Positions 52,189 to 61,567 of a DNA stretch of 64,000 nt are shown piece after piece. Below the pieces are notes generated by a model. The model ran no database searches. It was not told where the DNA came from and saw only the letters and a program-made list of their open reading frames with translations. This DNA is from an uncultured Paracoccaceae bacterium (lineage in GTDB: Bacteria; Pseudomonadota; Alphaproteobacteria; Rhodobacterales; Rhodobacteraceae). Position 1 is the stretch's first letter; each line of letters opens with the position of its first letter. The stretch covers positions 62,001 to 126,000 of the forward strand of contig CANMIX010000015.1 in assembly GCA_947497985.1 (NCBI GenBank), written 5' to 3'. Both the position numbers and the translations under genes were made by a program.

Positions 52189-52947
52189 CTACGCCGCAGC
52201 CATATGTGCCTGGGGCCGCTTTTTCGCCAGCGCACCGGTGAGGATTTGACTGTCTTCCCCGTTTAGCCGTAGCCGCGCCGGTGGCCCGTAGCTGCGCGCG
52301 GTATCGGCGGTCAGGTCAGGAAATCGCATCGCAATGGCATCTTGTTGGACGGGCCCAAGCCGGTCCAAGGCGGTTGGGGTGGGGTAAAAGCTTTCGGCGC
52401 GTAAGCCATCCGCCCACACAAGCGCGTGGTGATCAAGCAATACACTGTAATAGCGGGCAACAGTCTTGCCATGCATCCGCCGGATCTTGGGTAGGGTGCA
52501 GAGGGCATGCGCCTGGGCCAAGACTTCGCTTTGACCGATAAGATATTCAATTGCAGAGCCCTCCAGCGCCACATGGTGCAAGGGAGAGACCGCGAGGTCG
52601 CGGGTGGGCAGACCACCGCCAAAGGCGCCTTCTTTGATCAAGATCGGTTTGTGTTCTGCGCAGTCTTCACTAAATTCGACAGTTTGCCAGCCGATCCAGC
52701 GAATGGGCAGGGGGCCGTGGTCGACGGTGCTGATCAAGTCACCTTCGCGCAGGTATTCCACATAAGTCTGGCCAAGCGGTGTGCGCAGGGATGTGCCCTG
52801 CAAAAAGCAGGCGGGCGTGTTTGTTCTGTCACCCAATTGCACGGTTTCGGCGTTGGATGTTCCTGTGCGCGACGCGGTTGCACGCGCGCTGGCCCTGCCG
52901 AATTGGCGGTCCCCAAAGCTGGAAATGAGAGATGTGCTGCCGCCCAT
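52189..52947 (-). CDS. Hint domain protein
   Basis: 252 aa from the Met at 52947; the frame is open to 53097, but the extra 50 residues look unconserved. After a short Ser/Arg/Ala-rich leader, a Hint module begins at CFLQGTSLRTPLGQTYVEYLREGDLISTVDHGPLPIRWIGWQTVEF, with the later block RDLAVSPLHHVAL and VARYYSVLLDHHALVWADGLRAESFYP. This is the Hint variety found widely in Rhodobacteraceae, related to hedgehog/intein self-splicing domains. There is no passenger domain, so a self-processing role is uncertain. Confidence 0.8.
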   Translation of the reverse strand: MGGSTSLISSFGDRQFGRASARATASRTGTSNAETVQLGDRTNTPACFLQGTSLRTPLGQTYVEYLREGDLISTVDHGPLPIRWIGWQTVEFSEDCAEHKPILIKEGAFGGGLPTRDLAVSPLHHVALEGSAIEYLIGQSEVLAQAHALCTLPKIRRMHGKTVARYYSVLLDHHALVWADGLRAESFYPTPTALDRLGPVQQDAIAMRFPDLTADTARSYGPPARLRLNGEDSQILTGALAKKRPQAHMAAA

Positions 52948-53212
52948 GAAACACTCGCAAAATGAAGCAATGCTGCAGCGTCTGAAAAAAGTGTTAAAAA
53001 TTTCCGCATGCGGAATTCTGAATGCTGGAAATTTGATGATTTTAAATGAATGGGCCGATGGCGAGGTCAGAAACTGATGTCTTTGCCTAAAACTCATGCA
53101 GCTGGTGGCATGTGTGTCCGCAGATAGGCGTAGTGGTCAACACGCAGGACCTTTGCATCGAGGGCGATGATTCACAGGAAACATCGGCACTGGCGTGCCA
53201 GCTGTGGCGGGA

Positions 53213-53689
53213 TCACGCGTCGCGCAGCCGGTAACGCATCACCGCTTGGGGGCCTGCAGAGCCGTGTGGCCAGATATTGCCCGTGTTCTCAAACCCGGCC
53301 TTTGTATAGGCGGCCAGCGCCGCAAGGTTGCTGAAGTTCACGGTGAGGTAGACGTAGGTCGATGTCGGGTAGAGCGGTGCCAAATGGCCGGGCAGGGCGC
53401 GCATTGCGGCTGTGCCGATGCCACGCCCCTGTGCGCCTGCGTCAATGATCAACGCGCGCAGGCCCAGTTGCGCGTCTGGCGCCACCGGAAAGCTGGTGTC
53501 AAATTCGCGGTCGATTTTGAACACGCCGACAGGTTCGCCATGTTCAAGGATTTGGTGCAGATCAAAGCGTTCGGGAGGCTCGCGCAGGATCTCCTCGACC
53601 GTGCCAGCAAAGGGGATCTGGTCGGGGTAGGGCGCGAGATGCGCCACCGTATGGCCATCCGACCAGTTCAGTGGCGCAAGGGTGATCAC
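53213..53689 (-). CDS. GNAT family N-acetyltransferase
   Basis: 158 aa. The acetyl-CoA binding motif A is LGLRALIIDAGAQGRGIGTAAMRALPGHL (Q-x-x-G-x-G), followed by NLAALAAYTKAGFENTG. Substrate unknown. Its start overlaps the pepF stop by 4 bases, so it is translated together with the peptidase. Confidence 0.88.
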   Translation of the reverse strand: MITLAPLNWSDGHTVAHLAPYPDQIPFAGTVEEILREPPERFDLHQILEHGEPVGVFKIDREFDTSFPVAPDAQLGLRALIIDAGAQGRGIGTAAMRALPGHLAPLYPTSTYVYLTVNFSNLAALAAYTKAGFENTGNIWPHGSAGPQAVMRYRLRDA

Positions 53690-55506
53690 GCTTCCATCGC
53701 TTCCAGTTCGTCGATCATGTCAGAGATCATCGACAGACCTTTGTCCCAGAATTTGGGATCGGATGCATCCAGACCAAAGGGGGCCAGCAGTTCCTTGTGG
53801 TGTTTGGAGCCGCCTGCTTTGAGCATGTCGAAATACTTCTCTTCAAAGCCTTCGCCACCTTCGGCGTAAACCGAGTAAAGCGCGTTCACCAGACCATCGC
53901 CAAAGGCATAGGCGTAGACATAGAAGGGCGAGTGCACGAAATGCGGGATATAGGCCCAGAAGGTTTCATAGCCTTCGACAAAATCAAACGCTTCGCCCAG
54001 GCTTTCGGCCTGAACTGACATCCACAGCGCGTTGATGTCGTCAGGTGTCAGTTCACCCTCGGCGCGGGCGACGTGGAGTTTGCATTCAAAGTCATAAAAG
54101 GCGATCTGACGCACAACCGTGTTGATCATATCCTCGACCTTGCCCGCCAGCAGGATCTTGCGCTCTTCCTGCGTTTCTGCGGAGTCGAGCATTTTGCGGA
54201 AGGTGAGCATTTCACCAAAGACAGACGCGGTTTCAGCCAGGGTCAGCGGGGTCGACGATAGCATCTCCCCCTGTTCGGCGGCCAGAACCTGGTGGACACC
54301 ATGGCCAAGCTCATGCGCAAGCGTCATCACGTCGCGCGGTTTGCCCAGATAGTTCAGCATCACGTACGGGTGCACATCGGTGACGGTCGGGTGGGCAAAG
54401 GCACCGGGGGCTTTGCCCGGTTTCACGCCTGCGTCGATCCAGCCCTTGGTAAAGAACGGCTCCGCGATTTCACCCATGCGGGGATCAAAGGCGTTATAGG
54501 CGTCCATCACGGTTTGTTCCGCGTCTTCCCAAGCCACGGTGCGGGTGTCTTCCATCGGGAGAGGCGCGTTGCGGTCCCAGACTTGCATGCGGTCCAGACC
54601 CAGCCATTTGCGTTTCAGCTCATAATAGCGGTGGGAGAGTTTTGGGTAGGCGGCAACCACAGCTTCGCGCAGCGCCTCGACCACTTCGGGCTCAACATGG
54701 TTGGACAGGTGACGGCCGGTCTGCGGGGTGGGCATGCCGCGCCAGCGGTCGACGATTTCCTTTTCCTTGGCTTGCGTGTTGTGGACGCGGGCAAAGGTTT
54801 TGATGTTTTCGTTAAACACACGGGCGAGTTCACGCGTGGCGGCTTCACGTTTGCTGCGGTCCTGTTCGGTGAGCAGGTTCAGCGTGCCTTCGATGTTCAG
54901 CTCTTCGCCGTCCACGTCAAAGGTGAGACCGGCGATGGTTTCGTCAAACAGACGCTCCCACGCATCGCCGACAACGCCGAGATCGTGGAGGAATTTCTCC
55001 AGCTCATCCGACAGTTGGTAGTCTTTCATCGCGCGGATACGATCAAAAACTGGTTTGTAACGCGCAAGGTCCGTATTGGCGGCGAAATGCGCCGCTAGGA
55101 CGTCATCCTCGATCCGGTTCAGTTCCAACGTGAAGAACACCAGCGGCGTGGTGATCACGGTGATCTGTTCCTGCATGTCGGACATGAATTTCGCCCGGCC
55201 CGCATCGGTGGTCAGCTGGTAATAGCGCAGGCCCGCAAAGGACATGATGCGTCCGGCGATCTGGTTGATCTTTTCGTTGCGCAACACGCAGTTCAGCAGG
55301 CCATCGGCGTCCAGATCGGCCAGCTTGCCCTCGTAATCGGCGGCAAAAGCGGCGCATTCCCCCTGGAGCCAATCCAGATCGCGGGTGAGCTCGGGTGCGT
55401 CCTCGCCAGTATAGAGATCAGACAGATCCCATTCTGGCAGCGCGCCGAGGTTGTCGAACCCAGAAGAGGCATTGACGTCAAATACAGGGAAGGGAAGCTG
55501 GAACAT
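53686..55506 (-). CDS. pepF: Oligoendopeptidase F (M3 family)
   Basis: 606 aa from the Met at 55506 (AGGAG upstream). A zinc metallopeptidase that cuts short peptides in the cytoplasm. The active site HELGH is at residues 398-402 (MTLAHELGHGVHQVLA), with the downstream Glu in LAETASVFGEM. The N-terminal helical part and the VEGYETFWAYIPHFVHSPFYVYAYAFG region are typical of the PepF/M3 subfamily. Operon with the GNAT gene. Confidence 0.94.
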   Translation of the reverse strand: MFQLPFPVFDVNASSGFDNLGALPEWDLSDLYTGEDAPELTRDLDWLQGECAAFAADYEGKLADLDADGLLNCVLRNEKINQIAGRIMSFAGLRYYQLTTDAGRAKFMSDMQEQITVITTPLVFFTLELNRIEDDVLAAHFAANTDLARYKPVFDRIRAMKDYQLSDELEKFLHDLGVVGDAWERLFDETIAGLTFDVDGEELNIEGTLNLLTEQDRSKREAATRELARVFNENIKTFARVHNTQAKEKEIVDRWRGMPTPQTGRHLSNHVEPEVVEALREAVVAAYPKLSHRYYELKRKWLGLDRMQVWDRNAPLPMEDTRTVAWEDAEQTVMDAYNAFDPRMGEIAEPFFTKGWIDAGVKPGKAPGAFAHPTVTDVHPYVMLNYLGKPRDVMTLAHELGHGVHQVLAAEQGEMLSSTPLTLAETASVFGEMLTFRKMLDSAETQEERKILLAGKVEDMINTVVRQIAFYDFECKLHVARAEGELTPDDINALWMSVQAESLGEAFDFVEGYETFWAYIPHFVHSPFYVYAYAFGDGLVNALYSVYAEGGEGFEEKYFDMLKAGGSKHHKELLAPFGLDASDPKFWDKGLSMISDMIDELEAMEA

Positions 55507-55584
55507 GGGGGCTCCTGAGTGTGAAAATTGCTGCATCAATATCTATGGTGCAGGAGGGGTAAGCACAAGCGATGGGAAAGAATG

Positions 55585-56556
55585 TCAGCTGTTTTGCATG
55601 AAGAATTCAACCATGTCCCGCAAGATACCATGCCGGGTGTCTGCATCCTCCATCAAGACCTCGTGACGGCCCCGATCAACAATGCGCAGCTCCCCGTTGG
55701 GCCAATCCTCCATACGCCTGTTGATGGCTTCGGGGCTGACGATCTGTTCGTTGCTGCCAAGGAAGCAAAGCGTGGGGATATCTGGGGCTGACTGGCTGGC
55801 CAGATGGGTGCATTCGCGCATCCCCTCATAGACCCAATTGATGGTGGGACCCGCAAGCGCCAGACCCGGCACCGCTTTGATTTGTTCGCGCAGCATGCTG
55901 TACATCTCTGCGTCATTGGTCAGGAGATTGCCCATAAAGGCATGCGCTTGAACGTAAGGCACGCGGCTGGTTGACGGCGCGAGTTGATTGCTGAAACAAA
56001 GCGAGCGTGAAAACACTCCAAAGGCATAGGCCAAGGGGCGCAGCGGGCCCGGTAATTTAATGTCCCACATTGGCGCGGAAAAGGCGGCAGCTTTGACCGG
56101 CACCCCCTCCATCAAGGCGCGCAGGCCGATGGCACCGCCCATGGAATGACCCAGCAAGAACCAGGGTTTGGGCAGGTCAAGCGTGTTGGCCAATTCCACC
56201 ATTGCGGCCACATCGGCCTGATAATTGGTGAAGTCATCAATATGGCCCATCACCGGGTCGTTCAGCAGGCGGTCGGCCAGACCCTGACCGCGCCAGTCGA
56301 TGACCAGCGTCGCAAGTCCGCTCTCGGCAAAGACGCCTGCGGCATCGCCGTATTTCTCAATATATTCAGTGCGCCCCGGAAACAGCAGAACGCTGCCTTT
56401 GGCGGGGCCGTGTTCGGCCTGTGTCGGCCAATGGCCTGCGCGCAGGCGCACCCCGTCGCTGGTGTGGATCCAATGCGCCGAACCGCCACCCGGTCCACGT
56501 GCGATGTCTTCGTGTAGTGGGGCGTCGGTCGGGCGTATGGATCCGCCATCCATCAA
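55585..56556 (-). CDS. Alpha/beta hydrolase (monoacylglycerol lipase/PldB-like)
   Basis: 323 aa. Serine hydrolase with nucleophile elbow GHSMGG (S138), oxyanion region LLFPGRTEYIEKYG, LVIDWRGQGLADR, a later Asp in LGSNEQIVSPEAI and the catalytic His in RGRHEVLMEDAD. Resembles lysophospholipase L2/monoacylglycerol lipase. Overlaps the SCP2 gene by 4 bases, so both may act on lipids. Confidence 0.9.
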   Translation of the reverse strand: MMDGGSIRPTDAPLHEDIARGPGGGSAHWIHTSDGVRLRAGHWPTQAEHGPAKGSVLLFPGRTEYIEKYGDAAGVFAESGLATLVIDWRGQGLADRLLNDPVMGHIDDFTNYQADVAAMVELANTLDLPKPWFLLGHSMGGAIGLRALMEGVPVKAAAFSAPMWDIKLPGPLRPLAYAFGVFSRSLCFSNQLAPSTSRVPYVQAHAFMGNLLTNDAEMYSMLREQIKAVPGLALAGPTINWVYEGMRECTHLASQSAPDIPTLCFLGSNEQIVSPEAINRRMEDWPNGELRIVDRGRHEVLMEDADTRHGILRDMVEFFMQNS

Positions 56557-56843
56557 GACAACACCGAAGCGAGTTGCATGGCCGCGCCCATATCGCCGTC
56601 AATTGACAGGCGGCCAGACATAAATGCGTTGGTGGGGTTCAATTCGCCGCTGATCATATCCTGAAATACATCTGCATCGGCCGATAGGGTGACGTCAGCC
56701 TCATCGTCGCTGATACGCGCACCATCTGAGTCGATGACAATGGCGCCCAGACCTTCGATTGCGAACTTGGCAGAGGTTGGGATTTCCGCGCCGTCCAGTT
56801 TCTCGTTTAGTAATTCGACGGCTTTCGCCAAAATATCGCTCAT
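56553..56843 (-). CDS. SCP2 sterol-binding domain protein
   Basis: 96 aa from the Met at 56843 (AAGGAAG upstream). The single SCP2 domain is visible (VELLNEKLDGAEIPTSAKFAIEGLGAIVIDSDGARISDDEADVTLSADADVFQDMISGELNPTNAFMSGRLSIDGDMGAAMQL). Binds a lipid or fatty acyl group. Upstream of and coupled to the alpha/beta hydrolase gene. Confidence 0.9.
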   Translation of the reverse strand: MSDILAKAVELLNEKLDGAEIPTSAKFAIEGLGAIVIDSDGARISDDEADVTLSADADVFQDMISGELNPTNAFMSGRLSIDGDMGAAMQLASVLS

Positions 56844-56944
56844 GATTGCGCTTCCTTCATTGCCTGCGCCCCAGAAGTGCACATCTTTGTTACGAGTGAA
56901 AGACTCATACTGGAAATATGTCACGGCGCAGATAGACTGGAACC

Positions 56945-57514
56945 ATGATGTTGGAAAAACTCTTAACGTTCAAAGCTATCGTTGCGGCACTGGCCACGAT
57001 AGTCACGATTTCCAGCCCTGGTATCGCGAACGCACAATCCCAAGGCGAAACAGAGCTGTTGGCGGAGCTGGCTGAGGCCGATGCCGAAACGGCGACGCGA
57101 CTTGAGCGTGAGTTGCGCAATAAATGGGACAAAAGCGGCTCTGCTACCATGGATCTTCTGTTGCGGCGTGGTCAGGATGCGATCGACCGCGGCGAGCTGC
57201 GGGTAGCGATGGAGCACCTGACGGCCTTGGTGGATCACGCGCCGGATTTCGCCAGCGGCTGGCTGAAACGGTCCGAAGTCTTTGCTCGGATGGATCAATT
57301 TGGCCCAGCCGTTGCAGATCTGGAACAGGCGCTGGCGCTGAACCCCAACGATTACGATGCGCTCTATATACTCGGCACGGTGTTTGAGCACTTCCGCGAC
57401 CCCAAGAAAGCCTATGAGGCCTATCGGCGCGCAAAGGCTATACATCCTCATCACAAGGAAGTAACCACAGCGCTGGAACGACTGGCGCCCATTGTGATGG
57501 GCAAGGAATTGTAA
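56945..57514 (+). CDS. Secreted tetratricopeptide repeat protein
   Basis: 189 aa. A signal peptide (LTFKAIVAALATIVTISSPGIANAQ) is followed by about three TPR units (AEADAETATRLERELRNKWDKSGSATMDLLLRRGQDAIDRGELRVAMEHLTALVDHAP; FASGWLKRSEVFARMDQFGPAVADLEQALALNPN; YDALYILGTVFEHFRDPKKAYEAYRRAKAIHPH). Periplasmic scaffold, partner unknown. It precedes the helicase gene by 31 bases in the same direction. Confidence 0.85.
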   Translation: MMLEKLLTFKAIVAALATIVTISSPGIANAQSQGETELLAELAEADAETATRLERELRNKWDKSGSATMDLLLRRGQDAIDRGELRVAMEHLTALVDHAPDFASGWLKRSEVFARMDQFGPAVADLEQALALNPNDYDALYILGTVFEHFRDPKKAYEAYRRAKAIHPHHKEVTTALERLAPIVMGKEL

Positions 57515-57545
57515 GGCCCATAGATGGCTGTTCAGGAGTGATGCA

Positions 57546-60458
57546 ATGATGCGCGCATCGCGGGTTGTGGCCGTGCTGGGCCCGACCAATACGGGCAAGA
57601 CCCATTACGCTATCGACCGAATGCTTAGCTACCGAACCGGGATCATGGGCTTCCCGCTGCGTCTTTTGGCGCGCGAAGTCTATGACAAGGTGGTGGCCAT
57701 CAAAGGACCATCAGTGGTCGCGCTGGTCACCGGCGAAGAACGTATTGTGCCGCCGCGTGCCGCCTATTGGATCTGCACCGTGGAAGCCATGCCCGAGGGG
57801 ATGGGCTGTGATTTCCTAGCGATCGATGAAATCCAACTGTGCGCCGATCCCGAACGCGGACATGTGTTCACCAACCGCTTGCTGAATGCGCGCGGTACCC
57901 ATGAGACGCTGTTTCTGGGCGCGGATACCATGCGCGGCGCAATTGGCGATTTGGTGGATGATGTTGAATACATGCGGCGCGAACGCATGTCGGATCTGGT
58001 CTATGCGGGCTCCAAGAAGATCAGCCGCATGCCCCCACGCAGCGCCATCGTGGGCTTCTCGGTTGATAATGTCTATGCCATTGCCGAGCTGATCCGCCGC
58101 CAGAAAGGCGGCGCGGCCGTGGTCATGGGCGCGCTCAGCCCGCGTACGCGCAATGCTCAGGTTGCGATGTATCAAAACGGTGAGGTGGATTACCTGGTGG
58201 CGACCGATGCCATTGGCATGGGGTTAAACCTGGACATTGACCATGTTGCGTTTTCCTCGACCGCGAAATTTGACGGCCGCCGGATGCGGGCGCTGGCCCC
58301 CAATGAGCTGGCGCAGATCGCGGGCCGGGCCGGACGGGGCATGAGCCATGGCAGTTTTGGCGTTACCGGTGATGCACGCCCTTTGGACGAGGAAACCGCA
58401 AGCGCCATTATGGACCACCAGTTCACGCCATTGAAAAAGCTGAACTGGCGCTCGGCAGATCTGCGGTTTGGAACCATTGATGCCTTGGAACGGTCTTTGG
58501 ATCACAGCCCGACGCATGAGCGGTTGATGAAGGCGCGCGAAGCCGATGATTTGCGCACGTTGAGAACGATGAGCCAAGATGCGATGGTTGCTGCGCGTGC
58601 CGGTGATGCACCAAGTGTAAAACTTTTGTGGGACGTATGCCGAATCCCTGATTTTCGTGGTATTAGCCACGCCGAACATGCGTCGTTACTGACAGTTATT
58701 TTTGAGCACCTTCATGAACGTGGCCGGATTCCAGACGATTTTCTGTCCAGACAAGTCCGCCACATCGATCGAACCGACGGAAATATCGATGCTTTATCGA
58801 AGAGATTGGCATTTATCCGCACATGGACCTATGTGGCGCAACGAAACAGCTGGGTAAGTGACGAAAGTCATTGGCGCGATCAAACGCGCGCTGTAGAAGA
58901 CAGATTGTCAGACGCGCTGCACGAGCGGCTGACTCAGCGATTTGTGGACCGGCGCACATCCGTGCTTTTGCGCCGGCTCAAACAGAAGGAGGCCCTTTTG
59001 GCCGAAGTAAATGACCAGGGTGAAGTGACCGTCGAAGGCGAATTTGTCGGACGGCTCGAAGGGTTCCGGTTCTCGCCGGACAAAAGTGCACAGGGTGCAG
59101 AAGCCAAGGCGCTGAAATCCGCGTCCTTGCAAGCGCTTGCGCCGCATTTCCACCTGCGCGCGGACCGCTTTTACAACGCTCCAGACACCGAGATCGATTT
59201 CACCGATCAGGGTGGCCTGATGTGGGGTGAATATGCGGTTGGTAAATTGGTCGCGGGCAGCGATCCATTGTCGCCACAGGTCGAAGCCTTTGTGGATGAC
59301 ACCGCCGGTGCAGAGGTCGCCCAAAAGGTCGAACGCCGCCTGCAGCATTTCATCAGCCGCAAGGTTACAACGCTGTTTGAACCGATGCTGAACCTCAAAA
59401 ATGACGAGGCGCTGACTGGTCTTGCGCGTGGCTTTGCCTTCCGCATGGTCGAAGCCATGGGCATTTTGCCCCGTGCCGGTGTTGCGCAAGAGGTCAAAGA
59501 TCTGGATCAGGATTCACGGGCTGCACTGCGCAAGCATGGCATCCGTTTTGGTCAATTCACCATCTTTATGCCGCTGCTGCTGAAGCCTGCGCCAACGCGT
59601 CTGCGTCTGGTGCTGTGGTCCTTGGCCAATGGCTCACAAGATTTCCCGGTGGCGCCGCCACCCGGTCTGGTTACTGTGCCAACCGTGGACAGCGCGCCGC
59701 AGGGTTATGACACCATGTGTGGCTATCGTGCCGCGGGTGAGCGGATGATCCGCATTGATATGCTGGAACGTCTGGCAGATATGCTGCGCAATGAAGACAG
59801 CCGTGGCGGTTTTGAAGCCAAGGCCGATATGTTGTCGATCACCGGCATGACGCTGGAGCAGTTCTCGACTCTGATGCAGGGGCTGGGATATCGCGCCGAA
59901 AAAGGCGAACGCCAAAAGGTCAAAGCGGCTCCGGTTGCGGAAACATCTGCGACAGAAACGCCTGCAACAGAGGCGCCTGCTGCTGAGACACTGGCGGCTG
60001 ACGCGACAGAGGCACCTGCTGAGGGCACCGTCGCTGATGACGCGCCTGCCGCAGAGGCGGAGCCTGCACCCGAAGCGGCCACCGCGGCAGAACCCGTTGC
60101 AGCTGAAGCACCTGTTGAAGAGGCTGCTCCGGTCGCCGAGGCTGAGCCTGAGATCGAAGTCTTTTACACCTTCACCTGGGGTGGAAACCGCAACAACAAC
60201 CGCCAGAACGCTGGTCGTGGCCGTCGCAATGACGCCGCACAGGGCGAGCGCAGCGGCGGCGGTGAACGCCAAGGTGATCGTCAGTCGCGTGGTGGTGGCA
60301 AAGGCAAACCCAAGGGCGGCAAGCCCGGCAAAAAGGGTGGCCCACGTCAGAACCAAGGGGCCAAGACATTCTCGTCTCGACCTCCGCGTAAGGAAAAAGC
60401 CATCGACCCGGACAACCCCTTTGCCGCAGCGCTTATGGGGCTGACCAAAGGCGATTAA
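57546..60458 (+). CDS. Suv3-like RNA helicase with long low-complexity tail
   Basis: 970 aa. An SF2 helicase close to mitochondrial Suv3: Walker A GPTNTGKT (12-19), DEIQ motif II (94-97), VATDAIGMGLNLDIDHVAF and QIAGRAGRGMSHG (motif VI). The domain ends near residue 790. The tail then holds a Thr/Ala/Glu-rich stretch (EAPAAETLAADATEAP...), then a basic Asn/Arg/Gly-rich segment (WGGNRNNNRQNAGRGRRNDAAQ... GGKGKPKGGKPGKKGG), a probable disordered RNA-binding tail. Family members process and degrade RNA. An S4-domain RNA-binding gene follows 6 bases later. Confidence 0.9.
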   Translation: MMRASRVVAVLGPTNTGKTHYAIDRMLSYRTGIMGFPLRLLAREVYDKVVAIKGPSVVALVTGEERIVPPRAAYWICTVEAMPEGMGCDFLAIDEIQLCADPERGHVFTNRLLNARGTHETLFLGADTMRGAIGDLVDDVEYMRRERMSDLVYAGSKKISRMPPRSAIVGFSVDNVYAIAELIRRQKGGAAVVMGALSPRTRNAQVAMYQNGEVDYLVATDAIGMGLNLDIDHVAFSSTAKFDGRRMRALAPNELAQIAGRAGRGMSHGSFGVTGDARPLDEETASAIMDHQFTPLKKLNWRSADLRFGTIDALERSLDHSPTHERLMKAREADDLRTLRTMSQDAMVAARAGDAPSVKLLWDVCRIPDFRGISHAEHASLLTVIFEHLHERGRIPDDFLSRQVRHIDRTDGNIDALSKRLAFIRTWTYVAQRNSWVSDESHWRDQTRAVEDRLSDALHERLTQRFVDRRTSVLLRRLKQKEALLAEVNDQGEVTVEGEFVGRLEGFRFSPDKSAQGAEAKALKSASLQALAPHFHLRADRFYNAPDTEIDFTDQGGLMWGEYAVGKLVAGSDPLSPQVEAFVDDTAGAEVAQKVERRLQHFISRKVTTLFEPMLNLKNDEALTGLARGFAFRMVEAMGILPRAGVAQEVKDLDQDSRAALRKHGIRFGQFTIFMPLLLKPAPTRLRLVLWSLANGSQDFPVAPPPGLVTVPTVDSAPQGYDTMCGYRAAGERMIRIDMLERLADMLRNEDSRGGFEAKADMLSITGMTLEQFSTLMQGLGYRAEKGERQKVKAAPVAETSATETPATEAPAAETLAADATEAPAEGTVADDAPAAEAEPAPEAATAAEPVAAEAPVEEAAPVAEAEPEIEVFYTFTWGGNRNNNRQNAGRGRRNDAAQGERSGGGERQGDRQSRGGGKGKPKGGKPGKKGGPRQNQGAKTFSSRPPRKEKAIDPDNPFAAALMGLTKGD

Positions 60459-60464
60459 GCCAAA

Positions 60465-60839
60465 ATGGCCGATCCAGTTGCCAAGATCCGCATCGACAAG
60501 TGGCTATGGTATGCGCGGTTTTTCAAAACCCGCAGCCTGGCCGCAAAAGAAGTTGGTGCGGGTCATGTGCGTCTGAATGGGCAAAAGGCTCTGAAACCCG
60601 CACAGAACGTGACCGCAGGCGATGTGCTGACTTTTTCAAAAGGCTCACAAGTCCGTGTGGTTGAGGTTTTGCAGCTTGGCGAACGACGTGGACCCGCTAA
60701 AGAAGCGCAAACCTTGTATTTAGACAAAACCGAGTGGCGGGACGCTGTGCCGAAAAATCCGCGTTTTGAGGGAAAGGGGCGTCCTGATAAGAAAGAGCGC
60801 AGAGCGCTTGATCTTACTCGTGGTCGGGACACCTATTGA
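60465..60839 (+). CDS. S4 domain RNA-binding protein (Hsp15-like)
   Basis: 124 aa. The S4 fold is seen in IRIDKWLWYARFFKTRSLAAKEVGAGHVRLNGQKALKPAQNVTAGDVLTF, followed by a basic tail (RFEGKGRPDKKERRALDLTRGRDTY). Hsp15/HslR binds free 50S subunits carrying nascent chains. Its position after the RNA helicase gene supports a role in RNA or ribosome quality control (inference). Confidence 0.9.
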   Translation: MADPVAKIRIDKWLWYARFFKTRSLAAKEVGAGHVRLNGQKALKPAQNVTAGDVLTFSKGSQVRVVEVLQLGERRGPAKEAQTLYLDKTEWRDAVPKNPRFEGKGRPDKKERRALDLTRGRDTY

Positions 60840-60904
60840 TCCCTTGAAGAACCAGGCAAGCTGGATTAGCTAGACGCCAAACAGACGAATGGAACCAAGA
60901 TCCG

Positions 60905-61243
60905 ATGACTTACGTCGTTACAGATAACTGCATCGCATGCAAATACACCGATTGTGTCGAAGTATGCCCGGTGGATTGCTTTTACGAGGGTGAGAACACC
61001 TTGGTGATCCATCCGGACGAATGCATCGACTGTGGCGTCTGTGAGCCGGAATGCCCTGCGGATGCGATTCGCCCCGACACCGATCCAGAGATGGATAAGT
61101 GGGTTGAATTTAACCGCAAATACTCTGAACTCTGGCCTGTTATCGTGTCCAAGAAGGACCCGATGCCCGGCCACGAAGAGAAAGACGGCGAAGAAGGCAA
61201 GCTGGAGAAGTATTTCTCTGAAGCGCCCGGCGAAGGCGGTTAA
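60905..61243 (+). CDS. fdxA: 7Fe ferredoxin FdxA
   Basis: 112 aa. The N-terminal cluster cysteines are C9, C12, C17 and C21 ([17 protein letters not shown]) with C25 nearby, and C40, C43, C46 and C50 ([11 protein letters not shown]) in the second motif, the pattern of 3Fe-4S/4Fe-4S ferredoxins. A family-typical C-terminal extension ([26 protein letters not shown]) is present. Electron carrier of unassigned partner. A terminator lies about 100 bases downstream. Confidence 0.95.
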   Translation: MTYVVTDNCIACKYTDCVEVCPVDCFYEGENTLVIHPDECIDCGVCEPECPADAIRPDTDPEMDKWVEFNRKYSELWPVIVSKKDPMPGHEEKDGEEGKLEKYFSEAPGEGG

Positions 61244-61567
61244 GTCACAGAGACTGCACTAATTTCTGCGCCTGCGACATTCTGCGGCGCAGAATAGGCA
61301 ATCTGCCATTGGTTGAGTTCGCCTTGTTAAATCGCTTTCGAAAAGAGGAGCGCCTTTTAGGGGCTCTTTTTTTGTGGTATAATCGTTTGATCTAGAATGT
61401 TTCGTAGGGGACCGCTGGCTGGGCGATGGGGGAAGTCGTGCAGCGTTTGTTCATGTTCAGCACCATAACCGATGCGGGCAACGCGTGTTTGCCAGCTTGG
61501 TGTGTCTGTTGGACTGAGTGTCCTTCAAAAGCCGGTGGAACCGGTACGCAAGTGAGGAAAGACCTAT
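61244..61567. other. Gene-free stretch with terminator and carD promoter
   Basis: 324 bases. The fdxA terminator lies at 61346-61374 and a TATAAT -10 sequence at 61378-61383, but no good -35 stands 17 bases upstream. The carD leader is then nearly 180 bases long, with no recognised riboswitch. Confidence 0.45.
61346..61374 (+). terminator. Terminator of fdxA
   Basis: GAGCGCC/GGGGCTC stem with one mismatch, 5-base loop, then T6. About 105 bases after the fdxA stop. Confidence 0.65.
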
